Source: Zychaea mexicana
Lineage: Eukaryota; Mucoromycota; Mucoromycetes; Mucorales; Lichtheimiaceae
NCBI RefSeq assembly: GCF_025766255.1
Contig: NW_026516730.1
Coordinates: forward strand, 185,042 to 249,041
Length of the DNA stretch: 64,000 nucleotides
Reading direction: 5' to 3'
In this document: positions 12,181 to 24,992 of the stretch, piece after piece
Position numbering within the stretch: the first letter of the stretch is position 1
Layout of the letters: each line of letters starts with the position of its first letter
The notes under the pieces: generated by a model
What the model saw: only the letters and a program-made list of their open reading frames with translations
The model's database searches: none
Told to the model about the DNA's origin: nothing
Program-made: the position numbers and the translations under genes

Positions 12181-13897
12181 TTATGAGCGCTTGGTACGCT
12201 TTTTCTGCGACTTTTTGATCTCGCGTGCACGCTCCTTTTCTTCCCATTTGCGTTGCTCAGCTGGACTCAAGCTCTTGACCCGATCCGCCTCGGCCTTCTT
12301 TGCATCGGCCTTCTTGCGTGCCAGTTCTTCGGCACGTTCATCCGCAAGCAACTTGGCTGCCTTCTTTTCCAATTCTTCGCGGTTCTTCTTCAGCTTGGAC
12401 TTGGTCTATATCAGTCAGGGAGGGACTTTATTGTCAGTATAGCTCTCTCTCTCTCTCTCTCTTATTCTACACTTTAATCAAAAGCACTTACATCCGCAGC
12501 CAGTTGCAAGTCGCCCAAAACATCAGGCAACAGGCATGCAAGCTCTACCATCTCCTTGCGGTTGCTCAAGTCACCAGTAAGATGAAACTTTAATTCTTGA
12601 TCTCCCTGATACCTAGTAGATTAGATAGTTCAGCAACCCCACGTTTTGTTATATAGAGGTGAGGGGGTGAGAACGTTTTCTCCTCTTACTTTTCCTGCTC
12701 ATAGTCGGGTTGGCTCGTAATGATCAAAGACTTGAAATCAGGCGAGTTGCTAATCAGCTCAGAAACCTTGGTAGACAGAATCTGATCTGCCAGCTTTTGT
12801 GCTTCAGTGTACACAACCAAGTTGGAAGGTAATTTGGGCGAGTCAGCAAGACGAGTGAATGTTTTCTATAAAGATGATGTAATAATCTGTCAATGAATCA
12901 GGTTCCCCTTTCTTTTTCTCACACCATGAGCCATGTGTGTTCTTCGTACCAAATCGAAACGACCATCACGCGTGCTCTGGGCAGTGTCTTTGGGAAGGAT
13001 GGCAAACACAAAGGCCTTGTCCATCTCCTTGTCCAAGGTCACATCCATCACCAACTTGTCCGCAGGCTTGTCAGCATAACCGAACAGCGAAAGCACCAAC
13101 GCGAACACCCATCCCACAAGATCACTTCTTGGCTTCAGCTGTTATAAAAGTTCGCTGGTTAATTAAGCTCTACTTCTTTGGGTATGAGGAAATCTTTTAC
13201 CTTGATCCACCAGTGGCCAAATTGCACATTGCGTCGTCAGTCACATACAAGAAATAATCAGCAGGTCCATCCTTGACAAGCGTAGTCTTTTCTGCCTTGT
13301 TGCCAACCACCGCAAACTGTTGTTCCAAAAACACAATATGCGAGGCAACCCTAGAATACCCATTTAATATACCCTCTTCCCAGGGGGGGAATTGCTCATT
13401 TTTTTAATCCTTGCCCCCCACCCCACCTCTAGCTAGGTTCCTTCCCCACACACCACATATAGTTCTACCCACCATTCCTTTGCCTTGGTGCCATTGGCAC
13501 TGGATCCGCTGTACCAAATCACCACAATGAGAATCAAAAGCGAACTGAGAATAGCTTCAAGCTTAAAGTCCTCGATGGTCAGAGCTTTTTTTTTGTACAA
13601 ATAATAAAGAAGTGTCAGTTATTTTTTAAGAGAGAGGATGCAAGGAAGGGGAAGGGGGAAAGGGAGCCGTAACTCACGTCTTGTAAATTGCGGTCCTGTT
13701 GTTGCTGCTTTCTTGACTTTCAAGGCCCAACATTTTATATATTAGATTGCTTTCCAAAAAAGGTTTCCTTTCAATTCGCCCCAGAATTAGAAAGAACCAT
13801 CACTCTTTTTTTTTTTACCATTTTGCTGTTCCTCAGCTGTTGCCAGGACAGCAGTTGTTGCCAAAGCAAGGGTCGTTCCAATGAGCCGATGCACCAT
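12181..13897 (-). CDS. CCDC47/DUF1682-family ER membrane protein, with an apparent frameshift
   Basis: Exons in transcript order: 13897-13819, 13704-13678, 13584-13473, 13350-13201, 13138-12950, 12865-12690, 12612-12492, 12405-12181; about 359 aa once one missing base is allowed for. An N-terminal signal peptide (MVHRLIGTTLALATTAVLA) is followed by a membrane segment (ILSSLLILIVVIWY), the GSSANGTKAKEW motif, EQQFAVVG, and a Lys/Glu-rich coiled tail ending KKSQKKRTKRS. That is the DUF1682 layout of CCDC47, a calcium-binding ER protein of the PAT/multipass translocon machinery. In exon 4 the frame shifts near 13239: YFLYVT is read in one frame and RRNVQFGHWWIK in the next, where the family has TGRRN. 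Exon 5 then continues LKPRSDLVGW in phase. One missing G explains everything. The second exon is only 27 bp. Confidence 0.88.
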
Positions 13898-15449
13898 TTT
13901 TTTCACAAAAAGAAAAAGGTTGCGGGGATGGTGTGGTGGTGGGGGGGGTTGAACAAGATGAACGAACGGAAAACGACGTGGGCGACAACCCTTTACTCGA
14001 TTCGCACCGCGTTTTTTGCCCACATACACCAAAAGCTTAATTTAAAGTGCCGACTTAAAAAAAAAGAGCGAGAGAGATGGCAACATTGTAGCCAATGAGA
14101 AAGTTGCCCACTTTTTTTTTTTTTTTTTTTTGTCCCGGTCGAAATCACTACACGTCTGTGTGTATGTTATTAAGAGAAAGAGCATGTAGCGCTGCCAGAA
14201 GCTTGAAGAGGCAAACGACGCAATGGTTATATGAGACTCATGTACCTATTAAAGTACAAGCACGTACCCCTCCCCCCCGGGTGAGCATCATGATACCCGT
14301 AGTATTAGGTCCATTTCTACACTTTTGCATATAATAGGATGGATCGACCCCTTTGAGATGCTAACCCAAACCACCATCTACAATATGCAGCAGAACAATC
14401 AGTGCATAAACAGGAAAGTAATTTATATTAAAATAATTGGCATAAGTTACCCAGCAGTCTTGCTTGTCGGATTTGTATAATGGCAAGCACACCAAAATCA
14501 GGGGGATCTGCAGCTTTAATCGATTTCACTACTTATCCCCTGTATTGTGTTGGAGCATAAAGATAGCCAAGCTAGCCTTTCCCTTATCCCTGCTGAAAAA
14601 CACTTTATAAGCGCATGCTGCAATGTGAGAAAAGGTACACACGCATTAGAAATTGTGGCATAGATAGAGAGAGAGCGTGAGGATGGATACATGCAGGAGG
14701 GAGGAGGGGATCGTTTAACACAATTGCTCTCTTGGTCCCATTTGAAAAGAAAAAAATAGAGTTTATTTTTAAAATAATACATTTCAAAAAAATCAAACAG
14801 ATCGAAATAGCTGGAGGGGAGGGGAGGGAGAGTTGACCAAGGACAATGAGAAGAGGTAAATTAGGCTTTTTATAGATACGGCGCCGACGAGGGCGGGGGA
14901 GGGGGGGGGCCTAACTCGAGACCATTGAAAGATTCCCGAAAGAACGAGAAGGAGAAAAAAAAATAATTGGATGGACCAGCCGACCGGAAGGAAGAAATAT
15001 CCACCCTTTAATGCGTTGCCGCCGGGGAGAGAGAGAGACGCGCCGAGGAAGCACCTTCACCACGTTGAATTTTTTGATTTTGTAAAAGAGCAGGAGGAGG
15101 ATGTGTGTGTGTGTGTTTTACAGACAGACAAAGACACACACATACAACTCCCAATCAGCCTCCCCACATGGATATATGATCTTGATAATGCGACGAGCAC
15201 GACATTATTTTGCTTTTGTCGTGTGCTGCCCGCCGCGGTCTAATGGCGCCCCAAACGACTTGGTGCATCGTCGTTTCTTTTAATCCTGCGTTTAATGTTT
15301 TTTTTTGATTTTGAACAATCACAAAAAAACAAAGAGTTTCTTGAATGGCTTCATTACGGAAAACGATCCCGGTCTTTTTTTGTGCCAAAGAGAGAGAGAG
15401 AGAGAAAGTTGTTTTCCCTCACTGTTTTCGTCCACCAAGGACGACGACG

Positions 15450-15487
<38 letters not shown>

Positions 15488-16365
15488 GGGTCGACGGTGA
15501 GGGAGTGGGAGGAAGAAACCTGAGTGTTCCTGACCTCGGCGACACGCACCGATTTATTATACCGTGACGGCACTTTCTTGTCCCAACGAGTGGGTAAATT
15601 AGATAACCCCCACTTCCTATAGCCACCATTGAAAAAAGGTGACGAAGCTCGAAAGAAACATAACCCACCCTTGCTTTCAGACAATACGTTTAAACTACCT
15701 GACGCGTTTATGTTTCAGACGAATCGAGGTCAACCCGTCACTCTCCAGCTGATTATAATACTTTACGTATCCAAATGATGATGACTACATTTGGTCACAA
15801 TGCTAGATCAAAGCATTCCATATTACCATCGGCATTATATGCAGATTGATTGATTATCTCTTCGAAACGTCTCTATCTCTGTTTTTATATCTCGCAGAAT
15901 TGAAGCAGAAAGCACCGTTGATTTAATTGCACGGATCTCACAAGTCACTTGACCGACAATGAAACGCGTCAGGAACACACTTGATGGATCTAACGTCGAC
16001 GGTGTAAAATGCGAAGAGAAACACTGTATTGTAGTATGTGGGTTTTCTTTGTACAGGAACAGTCTATTCCATAAGGCAAAAAAGAGGTGGAATATAAGAG
16101 AGAGAGAGAAAAGGAAATCAATGCAGAGAGATAGGTAGAGAGAGAGAGAGAGAGAGAGAGCGCTATATATGAGAGGCCTAATAGTGAGAGCGCGTGGCGG
16201 AATGTAATAGTATATAGAGAGGCGTGAGTACGTGATCAAAGGGAAGGTCATAGAAAGAGGATTATTCGGAAAGGAAAAATAAAACACAAGTGTAAGAGGG
16301 TGGGAATGGATGCGAGAGTATGTGCTATTTTAGAGAAGAGTGAGTTATTCATGGGGAAATATTTT
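13898..16365. other. Intergenic region, 2.5 kb, no gene recognised
   Basis: It lies between the start of the CCDC47-like gene and the end of the succinyl-CoA ligase gene. It holds homopolymer runs (T tract near 14112-14131, G tract near 14900), GT and GA runs (15100-15115, 15390-15405, 16134-16160) and a CAACAG trinucleotide run at about 15453-15486. Open frames here are short and of simple composition on both strands. No tRNA-like fold was seen. Confidence 0.5.
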
Positions 16366-18525
16366 TTAGTTGAAGGTGACGTTAATGTCGGCCTCCTTGG
16401 CGGTCTTGACAATGTCAGAGAACTTGACGACCTTTTGTGCGGCCAAGTCAAGATCATCGTTGGCATAGATACGGAGACCAGAGTCGGCAATCTAGGCAAC
16501 AACATAACAACAACATGAGTTAAATCCAATCATATATACTCACTTTTAGAGATAGCACACACTCCACCACATACCAGCTTCTTGGCCTCATCGACCTTGG
16601 TACCCTGCAGACGAACAACCAAAGGAATCTTCAGATCGAGCTCCTTGGCAGCGGCAATGATACCTTGGGCAATGATATCACAGCGCATGATACCACCAAA
16701 AATGTTGACAAATGCGGAGGTCACCTAGTAGATAGCGTGTGAGTCATCATTCTGGCTGACACAATCAACTATTTCGTAACTTTTATATATATATATACCT
16801 GAGGATCGGATGTGATAATTTCAAAGGCAGCCTTCACAGTATCGGGAGTAGCAGCACCACCGACGTCCAAAAAGTTGGCGGGTTTGCCACCGTGGAGTTG
16901 GATAATGTCCATAGTAGCCATGGCAAGACCGGCACCGTTGACTAAATAGCAAAACAATAAAGGCATTAGAAACCTCCCCAAACAGATGCGCCTTTTCTCT
17001 CTCTCTCTTACATGAGAGATTTCCCCTTCCAGTTTGTTTTTTTTTCTTTACATACCCAAGCAGCCAATATGACCGTCCAAGCCAATGTAGTTCAGGTGGT
17101 ACTTGGCAGCAGCAGTTTCACGCGAATCCTCTTGAGTAAAGTCACGGAGAGCAAAGACATCCTTCTGTCTAAAGTCGGCATTGTCATCAAAGTTCAACTA
17201 TAGAGAGAGAGAGAGGGGGGAGGGGGAATCATCAGCCATTCATGTTCCGTGATTCGTCGTCGTGATCAACTGTTGTATGACGTGGCGTAGACGCGTGTAT
17301 AACACATACCTTGGCATCCATGCAAAGAACTGTAACATACAGGGAGTTTGAAAGCGACGCGCGTTAGTGATAACCCTAACTCCCCTCCAACACTCGCAAT
17401 CCCAAAAAGCCAAGGATTACTTTACCTTGGTGGTCCGATGACTCAGACAAGGGGTTGATTTCAACCTGTGTGGCATCCTTCTCAGCAAAGAGCTTGTAGA
17501 GATTGACAAAGGTATCGGCAGCCTTGTCAACAGCGACGGGGCTAAAGCCGACGCGCTGGGCAAGCTCAGTAGCCTGTTCCTTGGTCAAACCGACCTCAAT
17601 GTCCACAGGCATGGTGACAATCGCATCCGGGTTCTCCTTGGCAACGGTTTCAATGTCGACACCACCTTCGGACGAGGCAACGACGACGGGACCGGCAGCC
17701 TTACGGTCCATCAAGATGGCAAAGTAGTATTCGTTGCGGGCATACTTGCGCTCACAGATATAGACAGCATTGCAGGGCTTGCCAATGGCTCCGGTCTGTT
17801 TGGTGATGAGTTGCTGGCCAAGCATCTTTTCAGCGAGTGCCTGACCTTCTTCGGGTCTAAAGGGGAAATTCTTTAACATTTTTCTCACGCAGGAGCACGT
17901 TTACGAATCGGTGGTACGGAGCGAGTCGGATTCGTGGAATAAAGGGGAAATTATTTATGGCTTACGTGGAGAAAGTCTTGACACCGCCCTTGAAGCCGTT
18001 ACTGAAGGTACCCTTGCCACGACCACCGGCAAGAACCTGAGCCTTGATGACCAGGTCATCCGATCCTGAATATTTTAAGAAAAGGCAACGCGTGTCAGCA
18101 CATCTCTTCACACAAAGACCTCTCTCTCTCTCTCTGTGGAAATATAATGTTTCCCTCTCTTTTTTTTTCCTCCCCAAGTTCTTACCAAGACGCTTTGCAA
18201 TTTCAAAGGCTTCTTGAGGAGTCTTGGCAACTTCACCCTTGGGTGCGTTGATGCCGTACTTTCGCAAAAGGTCAACAGAGAGGTATTCGTGAATGTTGAG
18301 GAAACGCTTTTGTTGCTGAGTGGGTGCACGAGCGGCCTATATAGTAGTTATTTGAATAAAAGAGAGGAATGCATAAGTATTACAAGTTGCGTAATGTCTA
18401 GCCTTTGGGTGAATATAGTGGTAATGGCAGTGCTTGCTGGTGGTGGTGGTAGTAAGGGTGTTCGTTTGACTCACCATGGAGGCGCGGGCGGCAAGGGCAG
18501 ATGCGGAGCGCAGAGATTTGAACAT
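16366..18525 (-). CDS. LSC2: Mitochondrial succinyl-CoA ligase, beta subunit
   Basis: Catalyses succinyl-CoA + NDP + Pi to succinate + CoA + NTP in the TCA cycle, as the beta partner of an alpha/beta enzyme in the matrix. Exons in transcript order: 18525-18475, 18336-18186, 18065-17966, 17856-17426, 17329-17310, 17197-17056, 16941-16799, 16724-16575, 16491-16366; total 437 aa, normal for the family. Residues 1-25 are a basic presequence ([17 protein letters not shown]). The mature start is [19 protein letters not shown]. The ATP-grasp part has [12 protein letters not shown] and EINPLS; the ligase part has FLDVGGAAT and [12 protein letters not shown], ending [15 protein letters not shown]. The fifth exon is only 20 bp (VLCMDAK) but is supported by frame and by the conserved sequence. 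Nucleotide specificity (ATP or GTP) cannot be read by eye. Confidence 0.98.
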
Positions 18526-21500
18526 GATGTATGAGTATGTATGTGTGAGAGATGTGAAGAAGAAGAAGAAAGAAAGAAAGGTTCTATGAAAAGTGTAGAT
18601 AAAGCGAAAGAGCCAAGACAAGTGCAAAGAGTCTCGTGTGCAGCGTCCTTTTGTTCTTTTGGCTTTATGTAATAAAGAATTGCAAGCACAAAGCGGTGTT
18701 TATTTCTCCCTGTGAGTAAAGACGGGAATCAGTGGGAAAAAATTTGACAATTATCACATGTGCCGAAGTTAGCCGACTCTTACCAGTGTTTCCCCGCCAC
18801 CCCCCCCCCTCCTTCACCTTACCCACCTTTCTCACTGTTCCCCTTCGCTAGCATCCGGGAAACAAGGAATTGACGCTTATTCTGGAAGGCCCCCCTCCCC
18901 GATACCCCTTCTCCACTTTTCTTGTGGAGGCAACTTCCAACGCGAGGATATCCTTATATCGATCGAGGATAAAACAAAAAACCCCCCTCCCTTGACTAGT
19001 TGCTGGTAAGAGTTGGGAAAACCACGGGTGAATTCGTGCTAATTGATTGCCCGAAAAGCGAAAGCTGCCTTGTCAGCCCGATAAATAATCGGCTGGAACA
19101 GAAAATCAACGTCATTTTTTAAAAGTGTCGATCTGATATTTCCAAGGGCGCGTGTGTGTGTGTAGCTGGCAAGTTTGCCCCCACCATTGGAAATCGTAAA
19201 TACAGCACAAAGAAAATACTCTACCAGGCCTTGCTCGTGATGGGTATAAGTAGTAAATGATCTTCCGGGTCCATTACGAACTGTGCGAAAAAAAAAAGCC
19301 CCATTATTTTATTATTTTTTTGGTAGCGGTTGAAAAAGGCCACACATGACTGCCATTTGTGGGTGGTTCGTGAGCGGCCGACTTTCCCGATCGCTCCGTT
19401 GAAATTCCAGGGGCAGAACCGGAATCTGCATATCGGGGGCATCCTTAGATTAAAATGCCATGATACGCTTCTCTTTTCAAGCTTTTTGACTCAAGAAAAC
19501 AATTGTAGAGAGAGAAAAATCATTTAAATTTACTATGAGGCATTTGATTGTACATTTACAACATGTATTTAACGACGCGCTATCAATGTAATCACTAGGA
19601 TTTATGTTATCGGATTGATCCTCAACTGATCCGAAAGGGTCAGCATGTTTCGGGTTATATACTGCGTTGGGATGCGGAAATTGAAGGTCGTCCCCCTCCG
19701 CTAAACCATGGACAAGGGAGGAGGATGTATTTAATGGTTGTAATTACGCTGCCAGCATCAGTCTTTCAACAAAACTCGCCACACATTAACTGCACGGGAA
19801 ACAGGAGGCTAGTCAGTGACCTGACTTGAGAACGATTATAACACAGCATGTAGCGCTCGTACCTTGCATCTCAAACAGTATATACAATTATAGACTGCAG
19901 CAACGCTCCTTGTTCTATCTGTTCCTGGGCTTGTAGTTCTCACTGAATGCACTATTCTCTATTAAGGCAACCTCCCCAAAAAAAAAAAGAGACAGCTATT
20001 AGTCGTTTCGAGCAGCTATATACAATTAGACGAACAATTCAGATTACATATGATGACGACTCAAAGCCTCACTGGTAGATAAACTGTGCAACAAAACTCA
20101 ATGCATGAAGCCTTTTTATAACCCGAATTTTAAAAGTACGTCTTTAACCGCAAATCCAGGGGGAGAGTATATATTATACACACAATGACAATGAAATAAT
20201 AGACAGATTGGGTATCTGGAAAGTCCAAATTTCCCTTTTGGGTGGCCTTTTTGTTTTACCCATTGGATGTCCTTTTTCCACTGTATAGACACCTAAAATG
20301 TGGGACCGTCCCCAAGGCTCCTGCAAAGGTTTTCGGGAATAAGGTCCCCCAAAACGGTAAATCTGAGATTTTGGATCGGAGGGCTCCCCCACTCTAATTA
20401 TTTGGATGCCTAGCAGGGAGGTCCAGCAAAAAACAATCCAGATGGAGCGAGACGCCCGAGTTTCCGGAAAAGTATATATATATTATGCACATTTAGCTAC
20501 AAACAAAAAATAGTGAATGAATATTCTGTATAGGAGGAGTGAAGGGGAGAATGTCCTCATCGAGAGGCCCTTTACGGGTCATTAGCTCGTCCCTTATCAT
20601 CCTCCTACATCTACTCACTCTACGCCATACACACAGCCCTCCACCCCTCAAAGCTTGTATCTTGAGTGGACACTTTTTTTTACGCAGGGGTGACAGATCC
20701 CTTTTTTTGTTCTATTTCTCAATGTTTGGTGAGAGCACGAGTTAATTGCTGTGCACAGCTATTCTAGTTAGCTTAAACAATAGAGTTTTTTTTTCTTCTT
20801 CTTTAATTATTGGACACAAAAGAGAAGATTACTGATTATTGCTAATGAAACAATCCTCGTTATAATGACCGGGAAACAAGTCTAAGCTTCCTCAGTACTA
20901 CTACTACGACAACAACCAAACCCCCGCCCCCCCTTTGCTGGATCGCATTAACGCCGAGCATGGCAATCTTACAGGGTGCTCAACTTGCATTAGATAATAT
21001 GGGAGCCTCGGGATAGGAGGAGGAGGAGGAGGAGAAGAAGCCAACTATTGACAGGAGAGAGAGGTGTAAAGTGACAAGTGTAAACGATGACAGACCACGT
21101 GATCTGTTGATACGTTTGGTTAGCGGGGAAATACAGTAGAGAAGTCCTACTACATCCATTATTGAAGATACAGCCGATTCGGATTTGCTAGAATATGGTA
21201 AGCTCGTGCAACGTACAACAAACAGATATGCACTGTTCAGGCAATTCCAAATCTGCAGACCTATTGTTCATTTCACTCGTTCTTTTTCCTCGCATAAAAG
21301 TAGCCTATATACTAGCCACCCCCCCCGTCTGTAGTACCAGGGAAAGAAGATGGAATGGTCAATCTTTGCGTGAGTAGTAGCTCCACACCAACGGGCTCCC
21401 TAGTGTGGTGGCACTTTTGCTCCCAAAACACTCTAGTCTTTTCTAGCTACTACTCGAATGTACAAAAATGAAAAAAAAAAATAGCATTGCTGCATTGACG

Positions 21501-22904
21501 ATCCCTGCGTACAAGTACTTGTAGCTAAAAAAGGCAAACATCGCAGGTGATGGGGATATAGAGATGCAGCGAAACAGCCACTTGAAGGCGCTAATACACA
21601 CATAACCTCAACTCCCACTCTCTCTCTCTCTCTCTCTCTCCTAATGGGTAGTTATTAACTCATTATGGTTACTAAATCATAGGCAGCATTGCAGCAGCAA
21701 AACGTTTTTTGACTGTGGATGATCATTGTGCTTGTGGTTCACCCAACAGCAGAGAACGGACAGTCAAATGGAGGCGTTATCATGAGGTTCTCTGTGTTGA
21801 GCTGCACCAGCACGGAGCTCGCACTGCTTTAGTAATTCGAGTAACAGTACCCGACACTTTTTTTTTGTTGTTGTTGTTGTGTTGTTGTAGTAGTAGTAGT
21901 GTGAAAAAGAAAACAAGAAACATTGGTCCCACTTTTTGTTTCCCAGCTTTTTGACGCCTTTTTTTCTTGAACTTTCTCTCTTTTGCTTTCCACATCTCTC
22001 TTCAATACTGGAAAAAAAAAACGTTCATGAAATAGACAGTCTCTCGGTACATGAATGCACACCTATTCCCTATATTCAGGATCCCCAATAACTCAATAAA
22101 AACTCAGCACAAGAGAAAAAAAAAAAAGTCCCAGTGATCAAGCGCGCCGTCTTTTTCCTTCAGGTCGTTAATAAACTGGCAGAAGTAAGGAGGCATTTGT
22201 TTGCCGTCCTAACAAGTGAAGCATACGACCCTCTCTTTCTCTCTCACACAAAAAGGGCTCGAGAAGGTATACCAAGTGGTATCTTTTGATATCGTCAAAA
22301 AGGCTCTCTGTGAATGTGACAAAAACAACGGGTCGCTCACCAGATGTGATATTGCTCATCCCAAATTAGAACGCTTGCCCGTTCACCCCGCATTTCCACA
22401 TATACGCTCAACAACAACCGTCGCAAGAGAGACGCAGACAGAAAGAGGATTATAATTGACCATGTTCTGCGAGCCTAATAATATTAATAACCCCAAGCTG
22501 CGACCCGATTGTAACGATGCACTCGCTGCCCTGCATACTTTCTCTTCTTTCTCTCTCTTTCTCTAACCCTTTCTTTTACTTTCTTTCTCTTATCCCGGGC
22601 TCGCTACTACAGTACTCTTACGTGCTTCCCGTTTCTAGGGAGCTGTTGTATATAGTAGAAACAATCGAACAGTAAGTATCCAATAATTGAAGAGCAGGGC
22701 AAAGATATAAAAGTAACTCTTTTCTCTTCCCTTCACACACACCCCCCCTCCCCTTGATTGCTCTCTCCATTTACGCGTCACGGCATTCTGAATTTTGACT
22801 TCTTTTTCCTTTTTCACTTGTCTTTCTTTAGTTCTTCTTCCGTTGTCATCGATAGGGGCGGGTTCTTATCCCGTCTACAAGACTTGGAGAAACTTGTAGA
22901 TTCT
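18526..22904. other. Intergenic region, 4.4 kb, no gene recognised
   Basis: The longest gene-poor stretch before the element array. It contains C-rich and CT-rich tracts (18800-18980, 21616-21640, 22545-22600), a GT run near 19155, a GAG run near 21020 and TTG runs near 21870. Open frames are short and of skewed composition, and none shows a domain. A short upstream exon of the downstream gene could lie at its 3' end, since a CTTTAG acceptor occurs near 22831. Confidence 0.45.
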
Positions 22905-24503
22905 ATGACCGACGAGAAAATAACGTGGACGGCTATAGTCAATGAAGATGACGACAACGACGACGACGACGACACTTCACCACGAGGACCACCCGCTCAA
23001 CGGACCGATGATGTCGACGCAAATGAAAGGAATCATTTGCCCTTTGCAGCAGGACTCGTTGGCATCCACCCGAACATGGTTGCTTCTGACAGGCCAGCCT
23101 ATCCGCACGTATCATCCAGCACGCATAGCGTCGCCAGCTATTCGTCTTTAGCAACAACAGCAACAACAACCACAGCGTCACTTGTTTTACCAGATTCGGC
23201 TGCGCCCTATCACCACAATGTCTCCCCTCACGCTTCGGATGTGTCCCAGGTCCCGTTACAATGGCCCGTTCAGAATTATTATCAGCAGCAGCAGCAGCAG
23301 CAGCAGCAGCATCAACAGTACTATTTACATCCGCATCTTCCACCGCACGCAGGAACATCATCGTCAGCTTATCAATACATTCCACATGGCTCTTCAAGAA
23401 GGCGGATAAGCTACGATGAAGCGCGCATTATCACTCGAGATGGACACTCCATCCCTGCTACGCCGTCCTCTTTAATTGCAAATCGCGCATCCACGCAAGG
23501 TGGACATGCCAGAAATCCAAACATGCTATTATCACGTCGTTCATCAGTCGATCCACTCATTTTGTCGAGAAGGCAGCAGCAACAACAACCACGGCAGGCA
23601 ATAGCGTCGTCGTCGTCGTCGTACGTAAAACGTTCTTTCGATCGTGCCTCGTCGTCACACTTTCCCCCTACAACAACGATAAATCAAACCTCGGTACGGA
23701 GGCAGCAAGAGATCATCATTACGCCACATGATTTTGCAACATCAGTGTCCCTGACGCAACAACAACTTGTTCTTGAGACCGACACAACAAGCGGCAGCAA
23801 CGCATCAGCCTCGGAAACGCCCCCTACCGTCGTTACAACAACAGTGCCAGAAATAACCAACAATCCTTTAAGAAACCACGAAGATGAATTACAGTTTCTG
23901 CGCGACCAATGGACCACTGTATGCATTGCACTCAGCTCTTTGCGTAACATGTACGTCGCTGTATCAGCATCCACAGCAACCGCCCCATCTTCATCTTCTT
24001 CTTCTTCAATCCCTGCGAATTCAACAGGAGAAACTTCTTTGAGTTCTCGAGCAGCAACAGCAGCAGCAGTAGTAGTAGACGGCTTGAGTAGTCGCAGCTC
24101 CAGCAGTAGTACCGTGCCGACGAGCACGCGACGAAACATTGTCGACTTTCCCATCCCACCCTCCATTGCCGTTACGTCATTTATCGGTAGAGCGCCGCTG
24201 CCGAGACAGAACAGCCAGAAAACACGTGGGGAGCGTTCAAAAGGTCGCGGAAAAGGCCGTGCTAACCAACAACAACAACAACAACAAGGGGATCCACCAT
24301 CGACAGGAGGAGGAGGAGAACTCCCTTCAGATATTGAGCACGAGCTGCTAGCGGGTTACGATGACGCTATGCTACAACTACGACAATTACAATTCAGAGT
24401 GGAGGCCCTTGAAGCAGAAATCCATCGCTTGCGAACTGGCAATACAGAACGCTCGAGAACAACTTTAACTCCACCACCTCCACCTCCACCTCCAACAGAA
24501 TAG
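22905..24503 (+). CDS. Low-complexity protein with coiled-coil segments, function unknown
   Basis: A single open frame encodes 532 aa from the first in-frame ATG (MTDEKITWTAI). The frame is open further upstream, so an extra 5' exon is possible. An acidic Asp run lies near residues 15-24, a Gln run near 130, and Ser, Gln and Pro runs elsewhere. Two ordered-looking parts stand out. One is near residues 325-350 (EDELQFLRDQWTTVCIALSS). The other, near 480-515, is a heptad-like helix (LLAGYDDAMLQLRQLQFRV, then EALEAEIHRLR). The tail is proline rich. A central Arg/Ser stretch (MLLSRRSSVDPLIL) could be a kinase target, but this is a guess. I do not recognise the family. Confidence 0.55.
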   Translation: MTDEKITWTAIVNEDDDNDDDDDTSPRGPPAQRTDDVDANERNHLPFAAGLVGIHPNMVASDRPAYPHVSSSTHSVASYSSLATTATTTTASLVLPDSAAPYHHNVSPHASDVSQVPLQWPVQNYYQQQQQQQQQHQQYYLHPHLPPHAGTSSSAYQYIPHGSSRRRISYDEARIITRDGHSIPATPSSLIANRASTQGGHARNPNMLLSRRSSVDPLILSRRQQQQQPRQAIASSSSSYVKRSFDRASSSHFPPTTTINQTSVRRQQEIIITPHDFATSVSLTQQQLVLETDTTSGSNASASETPPTVVTTTVPEITNNPLRNHEDELQFLRDQWTTVCIALSSLRNMYVAVSASTATAPSSSSSSSIPANSTGETSLSSRAATAAAVVVDGLSSRSSSSSTVPTSTRRNIVDFPIPPSIAVTSFIGRAPLPRQNSQKTRGERSKGRGKGRANQQQQQQQGDPPSTGGGGELPSDIEHELLAGYDDAMLQLRQLQFRVEALEAEIHRLRTGNTERSRTTLTPPPPPPPPTE

Positions 24504-24992
24504 TAGCCCTTCTTTTTTCCTTTTCTTGCTCTCGACACCTTATACCCCCTCCCCCCCACCCCCCACCCCACCTTTTTTTTATGCCCTGCCAGAGAAGGAA
24601 TGCAATGGGACCGAGTTTTTGGATATCGCCGGTGATGCTTATTTCCAATTGGCTTTTTTTTTCTATTATTATTATTAATCTTATGGGGATCTACATATCC
24701 CCTGATGTCACTCTGTTTAGAGAACATTCTTACTTGTACTACTGTCAAAGACGCTCGCTTGTACTTTTCAGAACAACAACCACCCCCACTTTTTTAGTTA
24801 TGCATTTTCTTTTTTTTTTTATTATATGATGCACTACATAATTTACGCATGAATACGCTCTCGCTAATATTTTGCTCATTCTTCCTGCCTTGTATTTACG
24901 TATGCACCCTTTTTTTATCTTCTTTTTACATTAAAAGATACAGCAAGTAGCAAATCTAAAATCATCAATGTTTCATGCCTACTTTTTTATTT
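24504..24992. other. Intergenic spacer with C-rich tract and T runs
   Basis: A C-rich stretch (24545-24572) and poly(T) runs precede the inverted-repeat element. No coding sequence or RNA is evident; it probably holds the 3' UTR of the upstream gene. Confidence 0.4.

Noticed and set aside
13688..14334. Plus-strand frames near 13.7-14.3 kb
   Set aside because: They are Phe/Cys-rich translations of poly(T) tracts and antisense of the CCDC47-like first exons.
20174..20392. 72-codon frame in the 18.5-22.9 kb gap
   Set aside because: Short, Pro/Gly-biased and isolated, with no splice-linked neighbours or domain.
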